Part shown: piece by piece, positions 8,382-17,871 of the stretch | Layout: each line of letters starts with the position of its first letter | Numbering within the stretch: the first letter of the stretch is position 1 | Source of the DNA: Stephanodiscus triporus | Lineage: Eukaryota > Bacillariophyta > Thalassiosirophyceae > Thalassiosirales > Thalassiosiraceae | DNA: 28,060 nucleotides | Reading direction: 5' to 3' | NCBI GenBank assembly: GCA_036939755.1 | Contig: JALLAZ010000375.1 | Span: forward strand, 1 to 28,060 | The notes under the pieces: generated by a model | The model's input: the letters and a program-made list of their open reading frames with translations, nothing else | What the model was told of the DNA's origin: nothing | The model's database searches: none | Program-made: the position numbers and the translations under genes

Positions 8382-8995
8382 TGTTCAGATGACTATTTTT
8401 ATTGTAAAATGAATTAAGTAGGAGAAAAGTTAGTCTGCCACGCTTACACATTTAGAGTAAGCCAAAGCTAAAATCTTGAGGCGCCATTTCATCTCAAAAC
8501 AGCTAAGGATGCAATTTCTTACTTTCAATGCAACGCCTAAATTTCATCAACGGGTCAACAAACAATAGAATGATTTCATGGCTATTGTAACGTGAGCGCT
8601 CCTCCTCCCTATTCCTTGTTTTTGTTTCATATGTTTGTGAAAAGTCTCCCCCAGAAAAAAACATTCGGACTGAGATCAAAATCGTCAAGAGTCAAGAAAC
8701 ACGGCCTCCGGGTCTCTTCTTGGTTCTTGTCGTTAATAGTGAGCGTGGCATGCAGATTATACACTCGTTTCGTCATCGTCGTTGCCCCTTCTTTCCAGTC
8801 GTTCGCGTCGTTCTCCGCGACCCTGGACCGTGAGTGATCATCGGCATCATCGCGCGCCTTCAACAACGACGATGACACATATCGATGACGTCGTCGTCGT
8901 CGTCGCAGCGACCGCAGCAGCAGCGGCCGCGCTCGTGGAGATCCCAATAAAATGACTATACAGGAATACCGATATTTCTAATAATCGGCCTTGCT
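8382..8995. other. Intergenic between convergent RBR and kelch-BTB genes
   Basis: 614 bp holding the two 3' flanks. Short ORFs occur on both strands (8592-8837 plus, 8627-8947 minus, the latter Arg/Asp-rich from GTC/GAC repeats at about 8885-8910) but show no recognisable domain or splice context, so I do not call them genes. Confidence 0.5.
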
Positions 8996-11593
8996 CTACA
9001 GTTCATTCATATTCCTCTCAAAATATAGACAATACGTCTCAAGCTGACCCGCATTTGTCTTCTGCGCCACTTGACGCAGAAAGGCATAAGTTTCACTGTT
9101 CACGGCCGGCTGCAACACGCCCTCGATTATCTGTTTCAGGTTGTAAAGAAAGAATTGATCGGCAAGTTCCAACAGAGCGATGGCCCTGTCTATCCCATCG
9201 CCGCGAAACACATCGATGGACGGGCCTCTTCCCGTATATATGTACTCCATCATTGTCACGAAGCTGCCGTGAGAGCAGTTGGGTATTTCGATCTCCGCCT
9301 TCTCGGATCCGCTCTCGCGGAATCCCGTCATGAACATGGCCCGGAAGCAGTCGGACACGGTCGACAGCACGAGCTTGTGGCCGAAGACCTTGCGTCCCTC
9401 GACCAGAAAGGTGACATCCGAGAATTCTTCGTCGTTGTAAAAGTGACGGAGGCGGCTGGCGTAGAGCTGCGGACTCGGCGGTTCGGTTACCCTTATCGGC
9501 GGCGGGGGGTCGGTGTCCAGGACGAAGAAATCGTTGAGATAATCGGTGCCGCAGGAGCCTTTTGTATTCCAGCACGCGGTACACGGTAAAAAATGAGGCA
9601 AAAATAATGAGGGACGAAAAAAAAGGACACAAAAATGGGCGACGAAAAACCACGACCACACCGGAGGAAGCACTCCTCGGGCGTCCGCCCTTGTCCCCAC
9701 TTACCACCAAAGACGTAAATGTTCCTTCCGACGGCCGTGGCTGTGTGACCCGCCCTCCTCCCCGGGGGCTTGCCGTTGACGTACACGCTCGGCACCGTGT
9801 CCTCGTCGTTTGGGTTGGCGGAATTGCACACCGGTGTCCCCCCCGATCCGGGGTACGACCTCCAGTCGGCGAACTTGACGCCGTCGCCGTCGCCGTCATC
9901 GTCGTCCACCCCACCCGTCATCATGCCGTCCTGGCCGCCGAGCACGTCCCAAGACGAGGATGAAGACCTGCGATGGTCGATCCCACCGCCGCCGCCACCG
10001 ATTCCCCCGGGATCGCCGACCATCTCCCAGGAGCCGTCGTAGTACGAAGAGGGAGCGCCGATGGAGGGCGGACGTCTGCCGTTGCCGTTGTTCGACGAAG
10101 ACGGGGGCGTCGAGTCGCCCACCTCGTTCACGTCCAGCCACGCCATCTCCTTCCGATCCAGGACTTGCAGGTCGTCGAAGCACTTGGAGCTCGTGCCGCT
10201 CCCGCCGAACAGGTACAGCCGTCCCCTCAGCGCCGTGAGCGTCATCCCCGCGCGGGGATGGGGCTTCACCCCCAGTATCCTCGGCGTGCTCCACGTGCTC
10301 GTACCGGTGTCCAGGACGTGTACGTCGTTCAGCCTCTCCGATCCGTTCCACCCCCCGAAGACGAACAGCTCCGACCTACCCCCCCGAATGCCGTCGTCGA
10401 GCAACGCCGAGGAGTGATTGGCCCGTCGCTGCGGCGGCGTACCGCGAGTGCGCACCTTCCTCCACGAGTATGTCTCGACGTCGAGGGCGTGGAGGTCGTT
10501 GAGATACTCCCGACCGTTCCCACCCCGGAAGACGTACACCTCGCCGCGGGAGGGGATGTAGTCGGCGGAGTGCATGTTGCACGGTCCCGGCGGCGTCCCC
10601 CGCGTCGGCTGTTTTTTTCATATTTAATTTCGATTTTTTTTCGTCGGGGATGTGGGCGCCCGAGAACGGACGCGGATCCCGGGAACGAGACGGAGTGCGT
10701 GAGAAAGGAATGCGCGCACGCACGTCGGAGATGATATAAAACAAACAAACGAACAAACAAACAAACGCACGGAACGAGACTCACGGGCCGGAACCATCGC
10801 AGCCTCTCCAGCCCGCCCGATATGTCCAGCACCCACGTGTCGTCCGCCGCGTACGGACCCGCGCCGAGCCATCCCCCGATGATGATTATCTGCGCGTCCT
10901 CGTCGTCGTCGATATCTATCTCGTCGATCCCGATCTCGTCGATGCCGCCGTCGTCCGTGGCGTCGTCGTCATCGCCGTCGTCGTCGTTCGAGGAACGGTC
11001 GACGTTTTCGTTTTCGTCGACGCAGTCGTCGTCGTCCTTCGCGTCGCCGCCGCCGTCGACCGCCCCCCTCGCCCTATCCCCCCGGCGCCCGTCCCCGCCC
11101 TCGATCGCGCCCCCGCCGCCGCCCCCCCCGAGATCGGCGTCCATGGCGTCCACGGCGCTCGCTAGCTCGACGAGGGCCCGATGATCCACGGCCTTCTTCC
11201 CCGCCGACTCGGGAGGACCGGCGGCGGCGGCGGCGGCGACGGCGGCGTCGTCTTCTCCTTCTTCTTGGCGGTCGTCGCGCATCCTCCTCCTCCCCCTCCT
11301 CATCCTCCTCCTCCTCCTACCCGCCCTCGTCGCGAGCGTTGCGGTGTGACCGTTCCGGCCGGGGGGAGGCGCGCCCCGCACGACGAGACGTCGTCCCCCC
11401 CCCCCCCCACCCCCCCCCCCCCCCCCCCCCACCCCCCCCCTCCCCCCCCCCCCTCCCCCCCCCCCCCCCCCCGCCGCCAAGGCCTGTCGCCGCACCCCCC
11501 CCCCCCTCCGCGAGGGAGCGTCGACGATGTCGTCGTCGTCGTCGTCGTCGTTTTCCCCGACGCCGCCGCCAACCCCCCCTCCTCCTCCTCCCC

Positions 11594-11629
<36 letters not shown>

Positions 11630-11954
11630 ACGACGACGTCGAGTTGTTGATCGTCGCGACGACGTCGGTCCATCGTCGTTCCCTCAACGAGTACACCGAC
11701 AGGCTCTGGTGATTCCTACGTCCGTCGTACCCGCCGAAGCAGTACAGATGTCCCCGGTGGTGTGTGACGCTGTGGTTCTTGATCTGCGGCATCATCATCG
11801 TCGACGTCGGGCTCGTCGTCGTCGTCGTCGACGACGACGACGACAGACCGCCCGCGACACCCCCCCGCTGTTCCCCCCCCTCCCCCCATCCCATCATCGC
11901 CGCGTCGTTGTTGCCGCTGGCGGAGTCGGGGAGGGGGGCCTCGGACCATCTCAT
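8996..11954 (-). CDS. Kelch-repeat protein with C-terminal BTB domain
   Basis: Three exons on the minus strand: 11954-10785, 10608-9705 and 9558-8996, with introns of 176 and 146 bp. Phases are 0 and 1, total 878 aa. The start has a strong context (ACCACCATG). Six kelch blades are visible: LYCFGGYDG, IIIIGGWLG, VYVFRGGNG, LFVFGGWNG, LYLFGGSGT, and IYVFGGSCG, which forms across the second splice. The last exon holds a BTB/POZ fold (FSDVTFLVEGRKVFGHKLVL ... FRAMFMTGFRESG ... MMEYIYTG) at about residues 735-835. Kelch propeller plus BTB usually means a CUL3 adaptor that recruits substrates for ubiquitination. Here BTB follows kelch, as in LZTR1-type proteins. Exon 1 is inflated by poly-Gly, poly-Ala, poly-Ser and acidic runs between blades 1 and 2. 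One of these is coded by very long G tracts. Confidence 0.93.
10741..10766. repeat. (CAAA)n microsatellite in kelch-BTB intron 1
   Basis: Short imperfect CAAA array on the plus strand (TTTG on the sense strand) inside the 176-bp intron 10609-10784, near its 5' end in transcript sense. Confidence 0.8.
11395..11472. repeat. 78-bp near-pure poly-C (poly-G on sense strand) within kelch-BTB exon 1
   Basis: C runs of 14, 21, 9, 12 and 18 separated by single A or T bases. On the coding (minus) strand these are G runs coding poly-glycine. The reading frame before the tract (kelch blade 1) and after it (PPPGRNGHTATL, then IIIIGGWLG) is the same, so the assembled length keeps phase. Strong G-quadruplex and i-motif potential. 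Homopolymer lengths may be imprecise. Confidence 0.9.
11815..11844. repeat. Perfect 30-bp palindrome (GTC)5(GAC)5
   Basis: Five GTC units run directly into five GAC units, giving a spacer-free palindrome inside kelch-BTB exon 1, where it codes a Ser/Thr run. Other GTC/GAC and GCC runs lie nearby at 11526-11550 and 11596-11638. Confidence 0.85.
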
Positions 11955-12243
11955 GGTGGTTTGGTCTTCTTCTTTTTGTCGGCGTCCGGTGGGGCCGCTC
12001 GCAGTCGCTCGTCGCGCGGGGCGGGTGGGGATGATTATTATTTTTTGCGTTATGGTATGGTATTTTTTGGTACGTACTTTTATGACTCGAGCCCCCTACA
12101 TACTTACTAATTCCTATTTGACTTTACAAGTGTCGACTTGGCGCCATTTTCACATCGTCCTCGATTTTTTACAAAAGCCAGCGCAACACACTCTCGCGCA
12201 AGCTAAAAGCCTTGAGGAAAAGTAAGTAGTAGTACAATATAAT
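11955..12243. promoter_or_regulatory. Shared 289-bp upstream region of kelch-BTB and cobalamin synthase
   Basis: The two genes are divergent with 289 bp between start codons. The interval is much more AT-rich than either gene, with T runs around 12047-12070. An E2F-like CTTGGCGCCATTTTC lies at about 12138-12152. Confidence 0.5.
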
Positions 12244-13500
12244 ATGCGTCCGGAAAACGCCAACGATGCCGCCGACGCCGACGACGATGGTCGGACCACC
12301 GTCCTCCCCCCCGGCGCGGTCGAGTCTCGCAATCCAGACAAATCGAGCCTCGAAATCTCCTCCGAGATACGAGCCTTCCTGGCGGGCGACGACGGCACGT
12401 CGGCGACTACTGCCGCCGCCGCTGCCGCCGCTGCTACTGCCACAACTACTACCGCGATGGTCGGCCGCGCGGCGAGCTACGAACTCCGATCCTTCTTCAC
12501 GGTATGGATGTTCGTTAGTCGTCTGCCGTCCCCGAGCGACGTCGACCTCCATCCGGGATACCTCATGCGCGGCATGTGTTACCTCCCCGTCGCGGGGAGC
12601 CTCCTGGGATGCATGTCGTCGATCGTCCACGACTTCCTGCGCGAGACGGCGGGTCTCCCCCCCCCCGCCGCGGCGACGTTGTCCGTGGCGTTCGGGCTGT
12701 GCCTGACGGGATGCTTCCACGAGGACGGACTCGCGGACGCCGCCGACGGCATGGGTGGATGGTCGAAAAGTCAGGTCCTTAAGATCATGACCGACTCGCG
12801 CGTCGGAACGTACGGATGCGCGGCGCTGAGCCTGTTCCTCCTACTCAAGGCGCAGCTGCTCGGCGGCATGGAAAAATCTCGCTGGGGGTCGTCGTGCTCG
12901 TCGGGGGCGGGACCTGCCATACTCGTGGCCCAGACCCTATCGAGGCTGTCGGCGCCGTACCTGATACGAACGAGGGATTACGTCGCCGAGGTCGGTCCGA
13001 AATCGCCGTTCTACCTGTTCATGGTCGAGGCGAAGCACATCGTGACTTGGCCGCGAGTGACGTTCGCGACCTTCTACTGCTATTCGCTGTCGGCCGCGTT
13101 GTACGGTCCGGCCTTCGCGATCGTTTTAATTTTGGCGGTATTGGTCGTGGCCCATTTGGCTGGGAACGAGGGAGATTACCTCCTAGGCGGGGTGATGGGC
13201 GACTTCCTCGGCTGCACGATATGCATTTGCGAAATCGTCGTCCTGACGTTGATCGCCGCGAGGGGTCTGATTGTCGAAACTTGCCGGGCAATCGCGGATG
13301 CGTTCGAAGACGGCGGTTCGCAAGGCTACTTCTCCGATCCCGTTCAACGAATGGCGACGCTCTACGATAATGACCGCATACGTCCTCTCGCGAATCTCCT
13401 TTTCTTAATGGCGGCGCTGAAAATGTGGTGCAAATTTGTCGGCCCTCCCGACATGTACGACAGAGAGGTCAAGAAAGATGATACCGGAAAGGAAGATTGA
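12244..13500 (+). CDS. cobS: Adenosylcobinamide-GDP ribazoletransferase (cobalamin synthase, CobS family)
   Basis: Single-exon gene, 418 aa, multi-pass membrane protein. CobS enzymes join alpha-ribazole (or its 5'-phosphate) to adenosylcobinamide-GDP, the last step of the cobalamin lower-loop pathway. Family signatures are clear: CFHEDGLADAADGMGGW (about 157-173, with the conserved Asp-rich HEDGLAD and AADG), DSRVGTYG (184-191), and GDYLLGGVMGDFLGCT (310-325) near the C-terminus. Hydrophobic segments lie around 115-130, 145-157, 192-205, 275-303 and 325-342. The first 75 residues are Ala/Thr/Asp-rich low complexity. M72 (VGRAASYELRSFF) is a possible alternative start that removes them. Bacterial members are near 250 aa, so this version has a long extension plus inserts. 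Diatoms do not make B12 de novo, so a role in salvage or remodelling of cobamides is inferred. Confidence 0.93.
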   Translation: MRPENANDAADADDDGRTTVLPPGAVESRNPDKSSLEISSEIRAFLAGDDGTSATTAAAAAAAATATTTTAMVGRAASYELRSFFTVWMFVSRLPSPSDVDLHPGYLMRGMCYLPVAGSLLGCMSSIVHDFLRETAGLPPPAAATLSVAFGLCLTGCFHEDGLADAADGMGGWSKSQVLKIMTDSRVGTYGCAALSLFLLLKAQLLGGMEKSRWGSSCSSGAGPAILVAQTLSRLSAPYLIRTRDYVAEVGPKSPFYLFMVEAKHIVTWPRVTFATFYCYSLSAALYGPAFAIVLILAVLVVAHLAGNEGDYLLGGVMGDFLGCTICICEIVVLTLIAARGLIVETCRAIADAFEDGGSQGYFSDPVQRMATLYDNDRIRPLANLLFLMAALKMWCKFVGPPDMYDREVKKDDTGKED

Positions 13501-15297
13501 ATCAAATGCACTACATTGCGACGATGTAATCGTGAGTGGAAACGATGAAGATTTTTATATGATTCATGCGGTGGAATGATACTTTTGCAAAGGCATATAA
13601 GGGTGCGGTTCACTCTCTTGTGAAATAGATGATATCGAAAAGTAACCCTTGGCAAGAAAAAAATCGTCCCGGTTCCTGGAGATAGCAGAGCATTCTTGGT
13701 ATTCACAAGTGCAGATTCCCGTGTGCTTCTGCCACTTAAGGACTTGACATTCAACGCTAGATAAACAAAAAGCTCTTCGGCAAGCAGCAGATATCAGATG
13801 GAAGGAGTATCTGTCCACAACATCAATTATCAAGACAGCGGCACTCAAAGTAGTCTGGGGCATATATGCAACATGTTTTGAATATTGCAGAACCCAAGAA
13901 AGCTAATCTTTTTACTAACTGTATTGAATGCCATGTGAACTTTTTGGTACAGGCTGATAAGGCACTCTGAGTCCTCTCGCCAATGAGCGTGTACAACAAA
14001 TATTCTTACTCTTGATGTGGGTACAATCCTTGACAAAATAGGACTTGAGCATAGTCTGAAAATGATAAGCAGCATTAAGTCCTAGCTGTGTTGGAGGGAA
14101 ATTGATGATTAGGTTGCCACTAGAGTTTGTTCTGCTTCTACTGCATCATCACTACGCCTCCAATGAACATATCGTGACAAGATATAACTGGCAGCAGTGG
14201 CATGCTCTCTCTTCGACCTTGAAAAATCACTCTTGACATGGAAAATCTATCATCTATAACTTGGTTAATAGGCTCAACTACTTACTGACCAATGAAGGGA
14301 CAAACAAGTTCATCTGGGTGCAGGTGCAGTATTTTAGAAAGTAGAGGAATTTGCTTGATTCGTGTGATGGTTCTTTTTTTCTGCTTGCCTCATTACTATG
14401 CCGGCATCATTATTACATTATGCTGGAAGAAAAGATAAAACACAAAAGTAATGATTTAACACAAAAATGCAGTCTTTATCCAAATGCCTTTATGTAGAAG
14501 TATTTACCTGTCCACGTGCCTGTCTGGCAAAATCATGCCAAAACTATTGTCAAGGAGGTGTCACTTCTACTATCCATAAAAGAATGTTTTTGTGACTGCC
14601 TTGTGGGATGGAAAAGGGCTACAACATGACCCCATGCGGGTGCAGCTTTCTTTGTGCAAATTTTGACATCCATCTCGTCAACCGGGTGGATTACAAATAC
14701 TGGCATAGCACAGAAAGACGTGCAAGTATTTCGAATTACTTTCCTACAGTGCACATGAAGTTTGGACCCAACTTCAGTCTGCTGGGGCAGCCAAAAACCA
14801 TGACCATGGCCGCCGCTGGCACTGGCAGGTGGCTGGAGATATGAGATGTGGCGAACCAGTAGATACCATGCCATAGTATATAGGAGTAGTATGGTACTTA
14901 CTTACCTACCCCTTTCGTACACCTAACTAACCTCCTCTTACCCTTTACTATGGCGATAATCTACGTAACATTCAGTGTGTGATAGAGTAGATATTTACTA
15001 TATACTATCTATCGCTGATTTTTGCCCAAACCCTACACTCACAAGACTTTTTAAGGTGAGGACGACGCTGACCATGGCCGCTCAGTTACCTCGATGCGTC
15101 CCAATTCAGACCATGTTGGCGAAGGCTGTAACATTGGCTCTAGCTTCGTGGTTCATTGTTTGATTGATTGCCCGCCCTATTTGGAGATGATGGCGCACAT
15201 AAATAAAATGATGTGATGCGCCAACGCTTCCTGCGTCCATCTTCGTCTTCTCATATTTTTTCGCATAACTCCGCTATTCCACCAGAATATATAAAAC
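13501..15297. other. AT-rich gene-poor stretch between cobS and the P1 gene
   Basis: About 1.8 kb without a convincing gene. Short minus-strand ORFs (13362-13754, 13564-13863, 13845-14075, 14533-14874) show no domain I recognise. The last (113 aa) reads somewhat protein-like (VIHPVDEMDVKIC, WGHVVALFHPTRQSQKHSF) and could be a decayed transposon fragment. No tRNA or rRNA sequence seen. The last 250 bp probably carry the promoter and a 5'-UTR intron of the P1 gene (see 15056-15285). Confidence 0.55.
15056..15285 (+). other. Possible 5'-UTR intron of the ribosomal P1 gene
   Basis: A strong donor AAG|GTGAGG at 15056 and a pyrimidine-flanked acceptor CCACCAG at 15285 would remove 230 bp and leave a 12-base AT-rich leader before the ATG at 15298. 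An AAACCCTAC motif (15028-15036), similar to the plant telo-box of translation genes, lies just upstream of the donor. Inferred from signals only. Confidence 0.4.
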
Positions 15298-15840
15298 ATG
15301 GTTGTATCGAGTCTCGAGGGCCTCACTGACGCGCAGAAGCAAGAGCTCGTTGCTTCACTCTCCGCCATTGTGGTCGGATCTGCCGGAGCCGAGGTCTCGG
15401 CGGAGTCACTCACCGCCGTCGCAACCGCGAGCGGAAACAGCCTCTCGGGAGCGTGGGCGTCCGTATTTGCTTCGGCTGTTGCAAAGGTGAGATAATCTGG
15501 CTGCTGGTAGAAAGACTACCAACGCTTTTTTTCAATGCTGACGTTGCTGTTTTGTTTTTCGGTCAGGCTGAATCAATTGACAAGTACTGCTTAGTGCCGG
15601 GCGCCGGAGGTGGCGGAGGAGGTGGCGGTGGTGGAGGAGGAGATGCCCCGAAGGCTGCTGCACCAGTTATTGAAGAGGAGGTTGAAGAGGCACCTCCGGC
15701 CGTAGACAGTAAGTTGATTGGAGCTCGAGTATACTTTTCTTGTCGTTTTCGCCATGTATTGAATCTAATCTAACAAATGATAACTTTCGCTCTCTACTAT
15801 TTAAGTGTTCGGAGGCGGTGATGGCGGTGGTGACTACTAA
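15298..15840 (+). CDS. RPLP1: 60S acidic ribosomal protein P1
   Basis: Three exons, 15298-15486, 15567-15708 and 15806-15840, with introns of 80 and 97 bp in phases 0 and 1. They give 121 aa, normal for P1. The N-terminal helical domain reads LTDAQKQELVASLSAIVVG ... VATASGNSLSGAWASVFASAVAK, matching P1 (a long loop before the Trp and a SVFA/LFAK-like box) better than P2. An Ala/Gly hinge of about 12 consecutive glycines follows, then the acidic stalk EEEVEEA, and a tail DMFGGGDGGGDY coded mostly by the 35-bp last exon. The tail lacks the GFGLFD end of animals, fungi and plants. I recall the same replacement in other diatom P proteins. P1 pairs with P2 on P0 to form the GTPase stalk of the large ribosomal subunit. 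Confidence 0.93.
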
Positions 15841-16107
15841 GCTGTAAAATTGAGAACTATGTAATGCATAAATTAGTATCAACATGGTATCGTTAGTCAT
15901 ATTTTCATCTGCAGTGAGAGATATCATACTCCACCGAGCTCTGTTCAAAGTAGCCCCTATTATTAGAATAGGAGCAATTGCTCTATTATTTCTTCGCGCA
16001 ATTTATCCAATGGGCATGAATCGTCCCGTTACTATGCATTGGGAAAAATCAGATTGTGGCTCGTCCCAAAGCAACGTCAAGGTACCTCAAAAACGAATCC
16101 CTCGCGT
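15841..16107. other. Intergenic between convergent P1 and RAD52 genes
   Basis: 267 bp of 3' flank for both genes, AT-rich in the first half. It contains a small CCTATT...AATAGG inverted repeat near 15956-15972. No gene supported. Confidence 0.5.
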
Positions 16108-17650
16108 TTAGCAAGTGTACGGATTTAAACACTCACTTTTCCTTTTCAGCGACTGAGCAATAGTGGACGTGCTCTGTTCATTCGTCAACGCCGGACTGAT
16201 TGTGCCGTTGGGGCCAAACATCGAAGGCGCAGAGCCAGTTTTATCGGAGTAATTTGCTATGTAAGCCGAGGTCGGAGAATCATCCCCAGGGCCCGGCGGC
16301 AGGGCCAATCCGGTCTCGGCCGGGTGGCTTCTTGGATTTGCATTTTCTTTCCCGCTGTGACTAAGCTCCTCTGCCGGAACTGCGGCAAAGACGGATGAGT
16401 TGAAATTCGAATTCTTGTTGGCAAACGCGGCGGCCGATCTATTCGCAGGAGTCACGTAAGTATTTGTGGGTTTCGTAGCGGCATTCGTATTTTGGGCGGC
16501 ATTATTCCCCGGTCCGTAATGGGGTGTAACGTGAGGGGGTTTCGCAATATTTGTGGTCACTGTATTCAGCATGTTCGAATGTTCCATTACAACGTTTCCG
16601 ACGTATTGTGTCCTCGGCGTTTGCTGTACGTAAGGCTTCGAAGAATTGGTAGCATGGTTTGTCAGCTTCGTTTGCTCCAGATTCGCAAGTGCTGGTTGTG
16701 TTGTAACCACGGACTGAACGACGCCCGCAGTTTGACCGACCTTCTGCGCATCTTTCTCAAAACCGAACCTGCTCTTAGCACGGTCGATGTCCAACGTATC
16801 CAATGCGTCCTTGAGCGTGGAAGGCGCATTATTCGCATTGAACCCATCGTGATACAAACTATTTCCCAACTTTTCACCGAAATGACGCGCCGCTCGTTTC
16901 ATCGCATCGGTCACCGCTCCCTTCAGGGCATTTCCGGTCGCGGATGCAAGACACCTATCGATCGCATCGCCCGCTCCGCAGTCCTCTTCGGGTAGGCAGA
17001 AGAAAGTATTCGCGTGTGGTCATCATTGTGTGCCAAAGAAAGGAAAGAAATGGATATGGAAATAGAATCACGAATCGCACCTCGAAAGACACCCGAACGA
17101 TGGTGCGTAATGCGCACGGTTGCAATGTAGGCAACGTGGTGACGTCCTTGGTCATCCTTCGTGGACTCCTCCCGGGTCGTATTTTTCACTTCCAAGCACC
17201 AGCCATCGTAGCCGAATGCCTCGTTGAGAGTCTTCGTGATAATATCTCCACCCATGTAACTCAGTTTTATCCCTCCCGGACCTGAGTACGAAGAGAAGAG
17301 ACGGAGGTTGTCGGGACCGTGCCGCAAAATTCACACGACGCAGCAAATATCAAATAATATCATCGCCGTCCGTATTCTTCGCTCACCTTTCCGCGTCGAA
17401 ACTTCCGCACGTAGTGGTTTCGTGCAGAGATAACGCCCCACTGTGACGGGTCGCTGCGCGAGTAGTAGGAATCATTGACGAAGCTGAGTTCGAACGGGGC
17501 ATCGTAAAACATGCTCGAAGTTCGTAGGCCTCCACCAATGCGACTCACCCCCTTGTGATCGTACAGTACGCTTCCGTCGACGTTCGAAATGAACTCCAGC
17601 CTTTCGCTGCTGCTTTCGCCCGCTGGTTCAATTGGTATCGACGTTGCCAT
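16108..17650 (-). CDS. RAD52: RAD52-family recombination mediator
   Basis: Four exons on the minus strand: 17650-17549, 17453-17387, 17281-17081 and 16985-16108. Introns are 95, 105 and 95 bp and all phases agree, giving 415 aa. The RAD52 DNA-binding fold is clear: KPLRAEVSTRKGPGG and KLSYMGGDIITKTLNEAFGYDGW, VAYIATVRIT, then across the last splice a REDCGAGDA segment and NALKGAVTDAMKRAARHFGEKLGNSLY. RAD52 rings anneal single strands and load RAD51 or support single-strand annealing repair. The 270-residue Asn/Thr/Ser-rich C-terminus is typical of the variable RAD51/RPA-binding half. Exons 3-4 are secure. Exons 1-2 rest on splice signals: exon 2 is read in a different frame from the continuous ORF at 17650-17360. 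That choice restores the ST-R-GPGG core and phase 1 into exon 3. Confidence 0.9.
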
Positions 17651-17871
17651 ACTCCGATCGTGCGCTGATCACTCTGTACACCTCGATGGAGTTAAGACTC
17701 GCTTGGCGGAGGTGGGCGAGGAGGTGCTCGTCCCGGTCGGTGGCCGTTGCTCCTCCCGGAGTCGTAAGAGTAAATGTATTGATTCCAACGTAGAGAACCA
17801 CCTCTCCTCGACCTACATACCTCCTCCTGAGTGAGATTGCGGAGGGAGAGAGAACTCGCGAACCGAGGAGT
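17651..17871. promoter_or_regulatory. Shared 221-bp upstream region of RAD52 and SET genes
   Basis: The divergent start codons are 221 bp apart, so both promoters must lie in or extend beyond this interval. No TATA-like motif stands out. Short ORFs in it are not supported. Confidence 0.45.

Noticed and set aside
9071..9589. Plus-strand ORF over the BTB exon
   Set aside because: Antisense to a clearly conserved BTB domain and crossing its intron boundary. No domain of its own.
11181..12110. 309-codon plus-strand ORF rich in Pro, Arg, Ser and Val
   Set aside because: It is the antisense of kelch-BTB exon 1. Its poly-Pro/Arg texture comes from poly-C and GTC repeats, and no domain is present.
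15286..15297. TATATAAA as a TATA box for P1
   Set aside because: It is only a few bases from the ATG, too close to direct transcription of a coding mRNA. It is more likely AT-rich leader.
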